Part shown: positions 1 to 6,605 of the stretch, piece by piece
How the letters are laid out: every line of letters starts with the position of its first letter
How positions within the stretch are numbered: position 1 is the first letter of the stretch
NCBI GenBank assembly: GCA_947500275.1
Contig: CANMSW010000108.1
Location: 1-7,442, forward strand
From: Bacteriovoracaceae bacterium
Lineage (GTDB): Bacteria; Bdellovibrionota; UBA1018
Reading direction: 5' to 3'
Length of the DNA: 7,442 bases
The notes under the pieces: generated by a model
What the model was told of the DNA's origin: nothing
Seen by the model: only the letters and a program-made list of their open reading frames with translations
Database searches by the model: none
Made by a program: the position numbers and the translations under genes

Positions 1-527
1 CCTTGTGGCCTCTCGTAAGGAGGCAGAGGTTGACCACTTCGAACGTCCGAAGCGATCCCGAGGAGCCAGTCCCGAATAACAGGATCAATCGCTTCCCGAG
101 TGGTCCCTCCGAGCGAAGCGCTTTTCAAAGTCTCGACTGAATCATTCACGGCGCCGGCGCGGGCATAAGCATCAGCTAGATTATAAAGCGCGATCACTCG
201 GGCTTCCCCAGTTGAGACGAGCGACGCCCGCCTAAAATACTGGGTCGAGTCCCGTAGCTTCGCCCCTTCCATCAAGATTAACCCCATCAACATCAGGGCT
301 GACTGATCTTCGGGATCTTCCTGAAGGTGATCCCTCAGAACCCCCTCAGCAAGTGAACGATCCCCTTGCGTGAGGTACCAGCGGGCGCGAATTTGAGCGA
401 TCTCACGATTCGTCTCCGTGCCGGCGCGCGCAGGCGAGGCCATCGAAATAGCCGCGAAGCAGAGGACGATTGACGTCCACTTCAAGAATAAGTTTGGTCT
501 GCTAGAAAGCGCCCGAGATCCGATCAT
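1..527 (-). CDS. Secreted TPR-like helical repeat protein, N-terminal part (3' end beyond window)
   Basis: The minus strand is open from an ATG at 527 to the window edge, giving 175 codons with no stop. The N-terminus looks like a Sec signal peptide: basic residues (R5, R10, K16), a hydrophobic stretch at about 17-30, then an Ala-X-Ala site (A33-R34-A35), so a periplasmic or exported product is likely. There is no lipobox. From about residue 38 the chain is amphipathic helices with TPR-like spacing (for example LAEGVLRDHLQEDPEDQSAL, then a helix with YFRRAS, then ALYNLADAYARAG). TPRs are protein-interaction scaffolds; I do not recognise a specific family. It starts 67 nt after the spoVR stop on the same strand with no obvious terminator between, so it may be the last operon member. 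The start has no strong Shine-Dalgarno. A TTG 12 nt upstream is in frame, but the ATG gives the better signal peptide. Confidence 0.75.
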   Translation of the reverse strand, partial: MIGSRALSSRPNLFLKWTSIVLCFAAISMASPARAGTETNREIAQIRARWYLTQGDRSLAEGVLRDHLQEDPEDQSALMLMGLILMEGAKLRDSTQYFRRASLVSTGEARVIALYNLADAYARAGAVNDSVETLKSASLGGTTREAIDPVIRDWLLGIASDVRSGQPLPPYERPQ

Positions 528-594
528 GATCGATATCAATAGTCTCAGCCGGATCAAACCGTTCGTCAACTTCGGATCGAGATCTCGAGCTCAA

Positions 595-2109
595 TCAAAG
601 AACCTTCTCCGTGAATTCTCCGTCCACGAAGCTGTAGATCTTCTTCTGTCCGTCGACTTCCGTCTCGACATTCACAGGACGGCGCCAGATCTCGGACAAT
701 GCGGTCATAGTCTCCCGGGTCCAACGTCCATCGAGATCTATGCCCTGGTGACGATGCCACAACAGGAGCTCACCTTTGTTGTGATAATTTCCATCCGTCA
801 CGTACATCATGGGTTGCCCACGATTCGATATTTGAAACAGCAACTTCTCTTTCACTTTTTTGAAATCGCGATCCTGGATTTCGTACTGATTGGTCCTGCG
901 ATTGAACCCATAGGTGTAAAGCTGGAACCTTTCGACGAACTCCTCAGTCAGGTACTCATCGATGAAGGTCACATCATTACAGACCCGTCTGACTTCGAAA
1001 ATCTTCTGGCGTCCCAGCCCGAGCTTCCGATCCCAACGATCGCGCTCCACCATATTGTCACACTCGTCCCACTCTTTACCGAATCGACCCCGATTCCAAC
1101 GGTCCTCGATATCCCGAAAGAGCTCAATCCCAACTTTATACGGGTTAATTCGCCCGGGTGCCATGGCCAGGGTGCCCGCGTGCGCGTCGGCGAAATCGAT
1201 CACTTCGCTATCTTTCAGTGCCTTCTGCGTCATGATTTTCGAATGCCAGTAGCTGGCCCAGCCTTCGTTCATGATCTTCGTCTGCCACTGAGGAGCGAAG
1301 TAATAGGCCTCGTCCCGCACAATCGACAACACGTCGTACTCCCAGTCCTCGAGCGGCGCGTTTTCAAGCAAGAAAGCTAGCACATCTTTCATCGGCTCGG
1401 ACGGATAACGTCTCGCCTTGCGGGCCTGATCCTCAGCCTTGCGCTTCTGCTCCTCAAGGAACTCGGGCGGATTGATATACTTATCCATGTACTGGCGATC
1501 CGTCTTCAATCGCCCGCGTGCCCCCGTGGCAGCGCCATCCCCCTCTTCTTTCGGGTCCTTCGACTTTGTCCCGACGAAGGGAAGAAAGGGATCAATGAGG
1601 TCTTCTAGCGCCAGGCAACGATCGATGAAGTTCTCGACCGTATCCTGCCCATAGCGGTCCATGTAATCCCGAATCCGCACGGCGTGATTCGCCATCGTAT
1701 CGAGCATTTTACGATTCGTTTTTGAGAACCAGATGTTATTTTTAAAGAAATCGACGTGACCGTACACGTGCGCCATCACCGTCTTCTGATCGACCATGCT
1801 ATTGGCCTTCATCAGATACGCATACGAGGGATCCGTATTGATCACCATCTCGTAGATCTTCTGAAGGCCCCAGGTATATCCTTTCGAGAGCTGGTCGTAA
1901 TCCATGCCAAAGCGCCAGTGCGGGTAACGAACTGGAAAGCCCCCCAAGGCGGCGAGCGAGTTGATCTGCTCGGCGTCTACCATCTCAAAAATGACTTCAA
2001 AGCAATCCAGACCGTAACCCCGGGCATACCCCTGAATCTCGTCGCGCACTCGAGCAAGTTCAGGAGTCAGGTCGCTACTGGTAAATTCCGTTCCGCTTCC
2101 TCGCGACAT
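595..2109 (-). CDS. spoVR: SpoVR family protein
   Basis: The product is 504 aa, the usual size for SpoVR/YcgB proteins. Family features visible are the PHWRFGMDYDQLSKGYTWGL block (about 63-82), a YEMVINTDPSYAYLM stretch (86-100), the MAHVYGHVDFFKNN block (112-125), NEGWASYWH (281-289), and a C-terminal half with INPYKVGIELFRDIEDRW (321-338). A charged, lower-complexity segment at about 181-235 interrupts the conserved blocks. The biochemical function is unknown. In Bacillus the gene is needed for normal spore cortex formation, and a Myxococcus homologue affects development. The protein has no signal peptide and should be cytoplasmic. The gene begins 13 nt after the DUF444 stop with a strong Shine-Dalgarno, so the two are almost certainly co-transcribed. 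H114, H118 and D120, and E282 with H289, could be metal ligands; that is inference. Confidence 0.96.
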   Translation of the reverse strand: MSRGSGTEFTSSDLTPELARVRDEIQGYARGYGLDCFEVIFEMVDAEQINSLAALGGFPVRYPHWRFGMDYDQLSKGYTWGLQKIYEMVINTDPSYAYLMKANSMVDQKTVMAHVYGHVDFFKNNIWFSKTNRKMLDTMANHAVRIRDYMDRYGQDTVENFIDRCLALEDLIDPFLPFVGTKSKDPKEEGDGAATGARGRLKTDRQYMDKYINPPEFLEEQKRKAEDQARKARRYPSEPMKDVLAFLLENAPLEDWEYDVLSIVRDEAYYFAPQWQTKIMNEGWASYWHSKIMTQKALKDSEVIDFADAHAGTLAMAPGRINPYKVGIELFRDIEDRWNRGRFGKEWDECDNMVERDRWDRKLGLGRQKIFEVRRVCNDVTFIDEYLTEEFVERFQLYTYGFNRRTNQYEIQDRDFKKVKEKLLFQISNRGQPMMYVTDGNYHNKGELLLWHRHQGIDLDGRWTRETMTALSEIWRRPVNVETEVDGQKKIYSFVDGEFTEKVL

Positions 2110-2116
2110 CGTACCG

Positions 2117-2122
2117 CCCCCT
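2117..2122 (-). promoter_or_regulatory. Shine-Dalgarno of spoVR
   Basis: AGGGGG on the minus strand directly follows the yeaH TAA stop and sits 7 nt before the spoVR ATG. This supports the 2109 start and suggests translational coupling between the two genes. Confidence 0.65.
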
Positions 2123-3232
2123 TTACTTGCCTTTGCCCAAGAAATCCTTGATCGACTGCAGGATTCCTTCCTTATTTTCGACCTTCGACAAGATCACTGA
2201 GTCGTGTTTTTCGCCGAAGTGTTCTTTCAGGTCTTTGTAGAACTGACCTGAACCATACCGAGACTCGACCTGGCCATAGCAAAATACATTCGTCTCGTGC
2301 AGGAGCTGCTTCTCGAGAAGCTCCAGACAGAGTTTGGTGTCCTCACCCGACCAGTTGTCGCCGTCCGAGAAATGGAAGGGATAGATATTCCATTCCGACG
2401 GCGGATAGTCGGTCTCGATGATCTTCTGGCAGAGCTTATAAGCACTAGAAATCAGCGTCCCGCCGCTTTCACGGGTCTTAAAAAAGGTCTCTTCATCCAC
2501 TTCGCGCGCTGTGGCGTCGTGAATAATATAACGGGTTTCAATCCCCTTATATTGAGACCGCAACCAAGTATCGATCCAAAAAGCCTCGGTGCGGACAATC
2601 TCTTTTTGCTCGTCGCCCATCGAACCCGAGACATCCATCATGTAGATAATGACGGCGTTGTTCTCGTGGCGAACATCACTTTTCCAGGACCGATATCGCA
2701 TATCGGACCGAATCGGTACGATCACGGGCTTCTCGGGATTGTAGACGCCCGAAGAAATCTGCCGACGGAGCGTCTCCCGAAAAGTCCGCTTGAAGTGCCG
2801 GAGCGAGTTCGGTCCCTGATGGGAGATGCTGGTGTATTTATCAACTTTCGACTTGAGAGTTTTATGGCCGCGCGGCTCGATTTTCGGGAGTTCGAGTTGC
2901 TCACCCAGAATTTCCGCCAGTTCTTGGAGCGTGAGATCGACTTCGAGCTGGTGGTCACCCGCCTGATTTCCTGCCTCCCCTTCGCCTGGCTGCGGTTCAC
3001 CCTGACCGAGTGGATCACCCGGTTCGCCGTCCCCCTGCCCCACTCCACCGGAATCTTTATCGCCAAAACGAAACCGAGGGATCTCGATCTGCGGAATGGG
3101 AATCGTGACCTGCTCTTTCCCCTTTCGACCGATCATCTCGCCGTGAGTCACGTACTTCTTCAGGTTCTCTTTGATCTTTCCTTTGACGATATTCCTGAAT
3201 CGCGCGTGATCTCGCTTGATATTATAGAGCAT
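2123..3232 (-). CDS. yeaH: DUF444 (YeaH/YhbH) family protein with vWA-like domain
   Basis: The product is 369 aa, close to the roughly 390-430 aa of E. coli YeaH and Bacillus YhbH. The N-terminal basic region (RDHARFRNIVKGKIKENLKK, about 7-26) and the VTIPIPQIEIPRFRFGD segment (42-58) are typical of the family. They support the ATG at 3232 even though only a G-run lies at Shine-Dalgarno distance. Residues 57-95 are a Gly/Glu/Gln-rich, probably disordered linker. A vWA-like MIDAS follows: D200-x-S202-x-S204 in DVSGSM, a GGT motif with T259, and FSDGDNW around D290-D292. Such a domain would bind a divalent metal and a protein partner. The gene sits between prkA and spoVR, as in many genomes, and the family is regarded as the functional partner of PrkA. 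E. coli yeaG-yeaH is linked to stress and nitrogen starvation. The product is expected to be cytoplasmic. Confidence 0.95.
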   Translation of the reverse strand: MLYNIKRDHARFRNIVKGKIKENLKKYVTHGEMIGRKGKEQVTIPIPQIEIPRFRFGDKDSGGVGQGDGEPGDPLGQGEPQPGEGEAGNQAGDHQLEVDLTLQELAEILGEQLELPKIEPRGHKTLKSKVDKYTSISHQGPNSLRHFKRTFRETLRRQISSGVYNPEKPVIVPIRSDMRYRSWKSDVRHENNAVIIYMMDVSGSMGDEQKEIVRTEAFWIDTWLRSQYKGIETRYIIHDATAREVDEETFFKTRESGGTLISSAYKLCQKIIETDYPPSEWNIYPFHFSDGDNWSGEDTKLCLELLEKQLLHETNVFCYGQVESRYGSGQFYKDLKEHFGEKHDSVILSKVENKEGILQSIKDFLGKGK

Positions 3233-3248
3233 GAGTGGCCCCCGGTGG

Positions 3249-3287
3249 ACAATCTCCCTTCATGCGCTGAGCACGAAGGGAGATCGC
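3249..3287 (-). other. Stem-loop in the prkA-yeaH intergenic gap
   Basis: ATCTCCCTTC (3252-3261) is perfectly complementary to GAAGGGAGAT (3275-3284). In the minus-strand RNA the stem extends outward by one G-C and two G-U pairs. After one mismatch it continues inward by three pairs, leaving a 5-nt loop. It lies about 30 nt after the prkA stop and ends 16 nt before the yeaH start codon. No U-tract follows, so it is not a standard intrinsic terminator. An RNA processing or stability element, or a brake on yeaH translation, would fit better. Confidence 0.7.
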
Positions 3288-3316
3288 AAATTGAGCACAA
3301 CTTCGAGCAGGACCCC

Positions 3317-5443
3317 TCACTGACGCTTCTTCACGTCTCCGCGAGCAAAGATACTGGCTACAAAGTTCAGCACATCGGTCGAACAGATTTCGCAATAACC
3401 GTAGTTCTTAATCAAACGAGTTTTCACGACGTCAATTTTTTCCTGCGTGCTTCGATCGACGACATTCGAAACCAAGGACGTGAGCTTGATCGTATCCTTC
3501 TGATCCTCGAAAAGCTTGAGTTCGAGCGCCTTGTGGAGCCGTTCGTTCGTCTTATAATCGAACATCCGGCCTTCAATCGCCAGCGCGCCGATGTAGTTCA
3601 TGACTTCACGACGGAAATCATCTTTACGACTCTCGGCAATCTCAATCTTCTCTTCGATCGAACGCATGAGCCGCTCATCTGGCTCCTCGTCCATCCCCGT
3701 GTACTTGTTCTTCACCTTCTCGCGTTGCGTGTAGGCTTTGACGTTATCGATGTAGTTGGCACAAAGCTTCGTGATGGCATCTTCGTCTGCAGAAATCGCA
3801 CGCTGAACTTCGTTTTTGACGATGTCCTCGTACTCCTGCTTCACGACGGCGAGCATCTCGCGATACTCCTTGCGCTTGTCATCACTTCCAATCAGAGCGT
3901 GATTCTTAAGCCCGCCATCCAGCTCATTCATGACCATGAACGGATTCACGCACCCAATTTCACCATTCTTGTCATTCACCAGCGCGTTGGAGATTTTGTC
4001 CTGCACATAACGTGGACTGATCCCTTCTAAGCCCTCGCGAACGGCTTCTTTACGAAGCTCTTTCACGTTGTCTTCGGTATAACCGGACAAGGACTTTCCG
4101 TCATAGAGCTTCAACTTCTGCAGTAACGACAGGTTCGCCTTCTTCGGCTGCTCCAATCGAGTCAAGATCGCCCACATTGCCGCCACTTCGACCGTGTGCG
4201 GAGCAATGTGTTTTCCTTTGATCTTCTGCGAGTTGAAATCCTTCTGATAGATCTTGGTCTCTTCTTTAAGCTTAGTGATATAAGGAATGTCGATCTTAAC
4301 GGTTCGATCCCGCAAAGCTTCCATGAATTCGTTGTTCTGAAGCTTTTTGAATTCTGGTTCGTTCGTATGCCCCAGAATCACTTCATCGATATCGGTTTGC
4401 GGAAACTTTTTAGGCTTAATCTTGTGTTCCTGCGAAGCGCCCAAAAGGTCATACAAGAACGCCACATCGAGTTTCAGAACCTCAATGAACTCCACGATAC
4501 CGCGGTTGGCGACGTTGAATTCCCCATCGAAATTAAAGGCGCGAGGGTCTGAATCCGAGCCATATTCGGCGATCTTCCGGTAATTGATGTCTCCGGTCAG
4601 CTCTGTCGAATCTTGGTTCTTCTCATCTTTGGGCTGGAACGTACCGATCCCGATCCGATCTTTCTCAGACAGGAGCATCCGCTCGACCCGAACGTGATTC
4701 AACACCTTCAACCAGTCACCCTTGTAATGCTTCAGAAACTCGCGAAACACGAAGCGACTTGCAGGATCCAGATCCCCGGTAATATTCACTTTGTAAGCTG
4801 ATTTATTGCCGCGGTTAATTTCATCCAAAATCTTGCTACGAAACTCAGCCGGCACCAGTTTCAAGGGGTCTTCATTCATCGGAGAGCGCATCTCCTTCTG
4901 ATTCCCAAGAATGTGGCCAAATTTCCCTTCGGCATCAATCCAGCGGAAGGTGTACATCGCGCCAGCGTCGGTGCGTGAATAACCTTCGACCCCTTTCTTC
5001 AGAAGGCGCGCAATGGTCGACTTCGCGGAACCGACCGGTCCGTGCAAAAGAAGCACACGCTTCTCGGTTCCGTATCCGAAGGCTGCTGACTTGAAGAAAT
5101 GCACCAGCTTCATCAGGGGTACATCAAGACCAAAAACACCGTCCTTACCGTGATCAATCGGATCGTCGAAGAACTTATATCGCACGATGGATTTCTTATA
5201 CTCCACGTAGGAGCTCGTGCCCCAACCCGTGATCATGTCGTACATCCGCTGAAACGCGTTTCGGGCGACAGCTGGATTTTGTTTCACGATTTCCAAATAA
5301 TCGAAAAAGGAGCCTTCCCAGTGAAGACTTCGGAATTCTTCGACGGCCGCATGGTCGCCAAGAATTTTCTTCCAGTCTTGAGCGCCGGAAGAGCCTATAC
5401 CCAGATCACGACTGGTCGAGTGCGAGGAATTTGAGTCGGTCAT
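3317..5443 (-). CDS. prkA: PrkA family serine protein kinase / AAA+ ATPase
   Basis: The product is 708 aa from the ATG at 5443, somewhat longer than E. coli YeaG or Bacillus PrkA (about 630-645 aa). The N-terminal AAA+ domain has a P-loop GPVGSAKST (135-143), a GDLDP segment (223-227), an NRGIVEFIEVLK stretch in the Walker B region (313-324), a GHTNEPEF sensor-like segment (358-365) and an RDRTVKIDIPY segment (378-388). The C-terminal PrkA domain (about 440-700) includes ISPRYVQDKISNAL (475-488). PrkA is annotated as a Ser/Thr protein kinase; Bacillus PrkA has also been reported to act as an ATP-dependent protease, so the activity is debated. An upstream ATG at 5524 is in frame, but the 5443 start has AAGGA at 7-nt spacing and the extra 27 residues are Trp/Arg-rich and unlike the family. 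This is the first gene of the leftward operon and is divergent from a PP2C phosphatase. Confidence 0.95.
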   Translation of the reverse strand: MTDSNSSHSTSRDLGIGSSGAQDWKKILGDHAAVEEFRSLHWEGSFFDYLEIVKQNPAVARNAFQRMYDMITGWGTSSYVEYKKSIVRYKFFDDPIDHGKDGVFGLDVPLMKLVHFFKSAAFGYGTEKRVLLLHGPVGSAKSTIARLLKKGVEGYSRTDAGAMYTFRWIDAEGKFGHILGNQKEMRSPMNEDPLKLVPAEFRSKILDEINRGNKSAYKVNITGDLDPASRFVFREFLKHYKGDWLKVLNHVRVERMLLSEKDRIGIGTFQPKDEKNQDSTELTGDINYRKIAEYGSDSDPRAFNFDGEFNVANRGIVEFIEVLKLDVAFLYDLLGASQEHKIKPKKFPQTDIDEVILGHTNEPEFKKLQNNEFMEALRDRTVKIDIPYITKLKEETKIYQKDFNSQKIKGKHIAPHTVEVAAMWAILTRLEQPKKANLSLLQKLKLYDGKSLSGYTEDNVKELRKEAVREGLEGISPRYVQDKISNALVNDKNGEIGCVNPFMVMNELDGGLKNHALIGSDDKRKEYREMLAVVKQEYEDIVKNEVQRAISADEDAITKLCANYIDNVKAYTQREKVKNKYTGMDEEPDERLMRSIEEKIEIAESRKDDFRREVMNYIGALAIEGRMFDYKTNERLHKALELKLFEDQKDTIKLTSLVSNVVDRSTQEKIDVVKTRLIKNYGYCEICSTDVLNFVASIFARGDVKKRQ

Positions 5444-5450
5444 ACGCCCG

Positions 5451-5455
5451 TCCTT
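5451..5455 (-). promoter_or_regulatory. Shine-Dalgarno of prkA (decides the start)
   Basis: AAGGA on the minus strand lies 7 nt upstream of the ATG at 5443. It is the main reason for choosing this start over the in-frame ATG at 5524. Confidence 0.65.
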
Positions 5456-5471
5456 AGCGAAGTTAGCGAAG
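5454..5471. repeat. 9-bp perfect tandem repeat at the prkA ribosome binding site
   Basis: TTAGCGAAG occurs twice head to tail, followed by a further TT. On the minus strand this is a repeated CTTCGCTAA immediately upstream of, and overlapping by two bases, the AAGGA Shine-Dalgarno of prkA. If prkA started at 5524 instead, the repeat would encode a repeated Asn-Phe-Ala. Confidence 0.6.
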
Positions 5472-5533
5472 TTGAATTTCAGTTCTAACCGAGGGCGCCA
5501 CCAGGGGTTCCTGTAACGCGGCATCTAGCCTCG

Positions 5534-5539
5534 ATTATC
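5534..5539 (-). promoter_or_regulatory. Candidate -10 element for the prkA operon
   Basis: On the minus strand this reads GATAAT, five of six matches to the sigma-70 -10 consensus, about 90 nt upstream of the preferred prkA start. The region 16-18 nt further upstream has no recognisable -35 hexamer and is instead occupied by half of a dyad. The promoter may therefore depend on an activator or an alternative sigma factor, or the hexamer may be chance. Confidence 0.3.
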
Positions 5540-5545
5540 TTAGCC

Positions 5546-5562
5546 GGAGCACTCCTTGCTCC
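5546..5562. repeat. Short dyad (operator-like inverted repeat)
   Basis: GGAGCA and TGCTCC form a perfect 6-bp inverted repeat with a 5-bp spacer. The dyad begins 6 bp upstream of the GATAAT -10-like hexamer of the leftward operon, so its far half lies where a -35 element would be. That position fits a regulator binding site. Arms this short could also arise by chance. Confidence 0.35.
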
Positions 5563-5716
5563 TTAGACCGATGGTAAACTGACGTTCGAGGTGAGTTCAA
5601 CCCTTCGCCAACAAAAAGATCCAGAATTTCCAAATTTTAGACTGACTCGGACCAAAAAAATGACGCATTCGCATTTCCCCGCTGAGTCGGACTTGCCGTT
5701 CCAGGGACTTAGGTCC

Positions 5717-6532
5717 ATGATTTTGCCAGACACCCCTATGCAAATTCACCACGGATCGAAATCCGACGTCGGCAGGAAGCGCGAGAACAACCAAGATAGC
5801 TTCACGTGCGCCCCTGACATTCACCTCTACCTCGTAGCCGATGGAATGGGCGGGCACCAGGGCGGTGAAACGGCCAGTCAGATTGCGGCTGAAAGCGTCA
5901 CGAAAACCCTCCGGGATGACCTCAAGAAGCGTCTCCCGTTGCAGGTAGGCAGCACCGAGGGGATCTCCGCTGATCTTGAGATTCGAATTTCCTCGGCCCT
6001 CCGCGAAGCCATTTCCATGGCCAATCGAGAGATTCACCAATTCGCTGCGAAAAACCCAGCACTTCAAGGAATGGGTACAACCACTACGGCCCTCCTCCTC
6101 TACGCGAACCGAGCTTGGATCGGGCACGTGGGCGACAGCCGCTGTTATTTCGCAAGGCCCCATGAAAACGCAATCTGGCAACTCACGCGAGACCATTCCT
6201 GGGTTCAAGAAAAAATCCGAGCGGGGCTCATCACGCGCGCGCAGGCCAAAACGGATCGGATGCGAAACGTGATCACGCGCTCTGTAGGCTTCGAGCCGAA
6301 TGTCGAAGTAGATATCTATACGGCCGAAGTGCAGCCGGGCGATACGTTTCTCCTCTGTTCGGATGGACTCACCGGACACTTGGATGACTCCCTGCTTTTG
6401 GATGTCTTGAAAAAGAACTTGGGCTTAAAAGCCGAGACGGTTGAACTTACCGCGTCGAAGCTCGTCGATGAGGCCAACCTTCGCGGCGGTGAAGACAACA
6501 TCACGGCGATCTTAGTCCGAATCCCCGAGTAG
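5717..6532 (+). CDS. PP2C family Ser/Thr protein phosphatase (Stp/PppA-like)
   Basis: The product is 271 aa from the ATG at 5717, matching small bacterial PP2C phosphatases. All core motifs are present: SDVGRKRENNQDS with R22 and metal ligand D27, ADGMGGH with D42, GMGTT (118-122), GDSR (139-142), TRDHSW (157-162), CSDG with D216, and GGEDNIT with D260/N261. It should be a soluble, Mn/Mg-dependent phosphoserine/phosphothreonine phosphatase; no membrane segment is seen. The start is uncertain. In-frame candidates are GTG 5591, ATG 5660, ATG 5717 and ATG 5738. The catalytic domain begins right after the last one. I prefer 5717 because AGGGA lies 9 nt upstream, but 5738 (264 aa) is nearly as good. 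The gene is divergent from prkA and 73 nt ahead of an M23 peptidase gene on the same strand. PrkA-pathway or other Ser/Thr-phosphorylated proteins are plausible substrates, by inference only. Confidence 0.95.
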   Translation: MILPDTPMQIHHGSKSDVGRKRENNQDSFTCAPDIHLYLVADGMGGHQGGETASQIAAESVTKTLRDDLKKRLPLQVGSTEGISADLEIRISSALREAISMANREIHQFAAKNPALQGMGTTTTALLLYANRAWIGHVGDSRCYFARPHENAIWQLTRDHSWVQEKIRAGLITRAQAKTDRMRNVITRSVGFEPNVEVDIYTAEVQPGDTFLLCSDGLTGHLDDSLLLDVLKKNLGLKAETVELTASKLVDEANLRGGEDNITAILVRIPE

Positions 6533-6605
6533 CGCGGGCCGAGTTCGGGATGGAAATGCTTCGAAGAGACCCACGACCTAACCACTGGAACTGAGAACAA
6601 AGAGT

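Larger units (their letters stand above)
5444..5716. promoter_or_regulatory. Divergent intergenic region between prkA and the PP2C gene
   Basis: This stretch of about 270 bp separates the leftward prkA operon from the rightward phosphatase gene and must hold the leftward promoter, and probably the rightward one too. I see a minus-strand -10-like hexamer, a short dyad next to it and a tandem repeat at the prkA ribosome binding site, each listed separately. No convincing -35/-10 pair is visible for the rightward gene. Its length shrinks if either gene uses an earlier start (ATG 5524 leftward; GTG 5591 or ATG 5660 rightward). Confidence 0.6.

Noticed and set aside
577..588. Perfect 12-bp palindrome TCGAGATCTCGA just after the spoVR stop
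   Set aside because: Considered as a terminator, but the usable stem is about 4 bp with no U-tract. Overlapping GATC-rich palindromes nearby suggest chance.
418..1380. Plus-strand open frame of 320 codons antisense to spoVR and the TPR-like gene
   Set aside because: It spans two minus-strand genes, its translation shows no domain or signal, and the opposite strand encodes conserved SpoVR blocks throughout.
3222..3263. A 13-codon minus-strand mini-ORF starting in the stem-loop and overlapping the yeaH start
   Set aside because: No Shine-Dalgarno precedes its ATG, and an open frame this short is expected by chance. Translational coupling to yeaH cannot be argued from this alone.
2297..4030. 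A very long plus-strand open frame (577 codons) antisense to yeaH and prkA
   Set aside because: It runs across the junction of two minus-strand genes that carry clear family motifs. It has no recognisable domain and no convincing ribosome binding site. Codon bias in the real genes explains the lack of stops.
5444..5524. N-terminal extension of PrkA from the ATG at 5524
   Set aside because: The ATG at 5443 has a good Shine-Dalgarno at 7 nt, and the extra 27 residues look unlike the family N-terminus and would translate the tandem repeat.
5597..6379. Minus-strand open frame of 260 codons antisense to the PP2C gene
   Set aside because: The plus strand encodes every PP2C catalytic motif here, and the antisense product has no recognisable features.
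6533..6605. Possible terminator or promoter between the PP2C and M23 genes
   Set aside because: No stable GC-rich hairpin with a U-tract and no clear -35/-10 pair are visible in the 73-nt gap.
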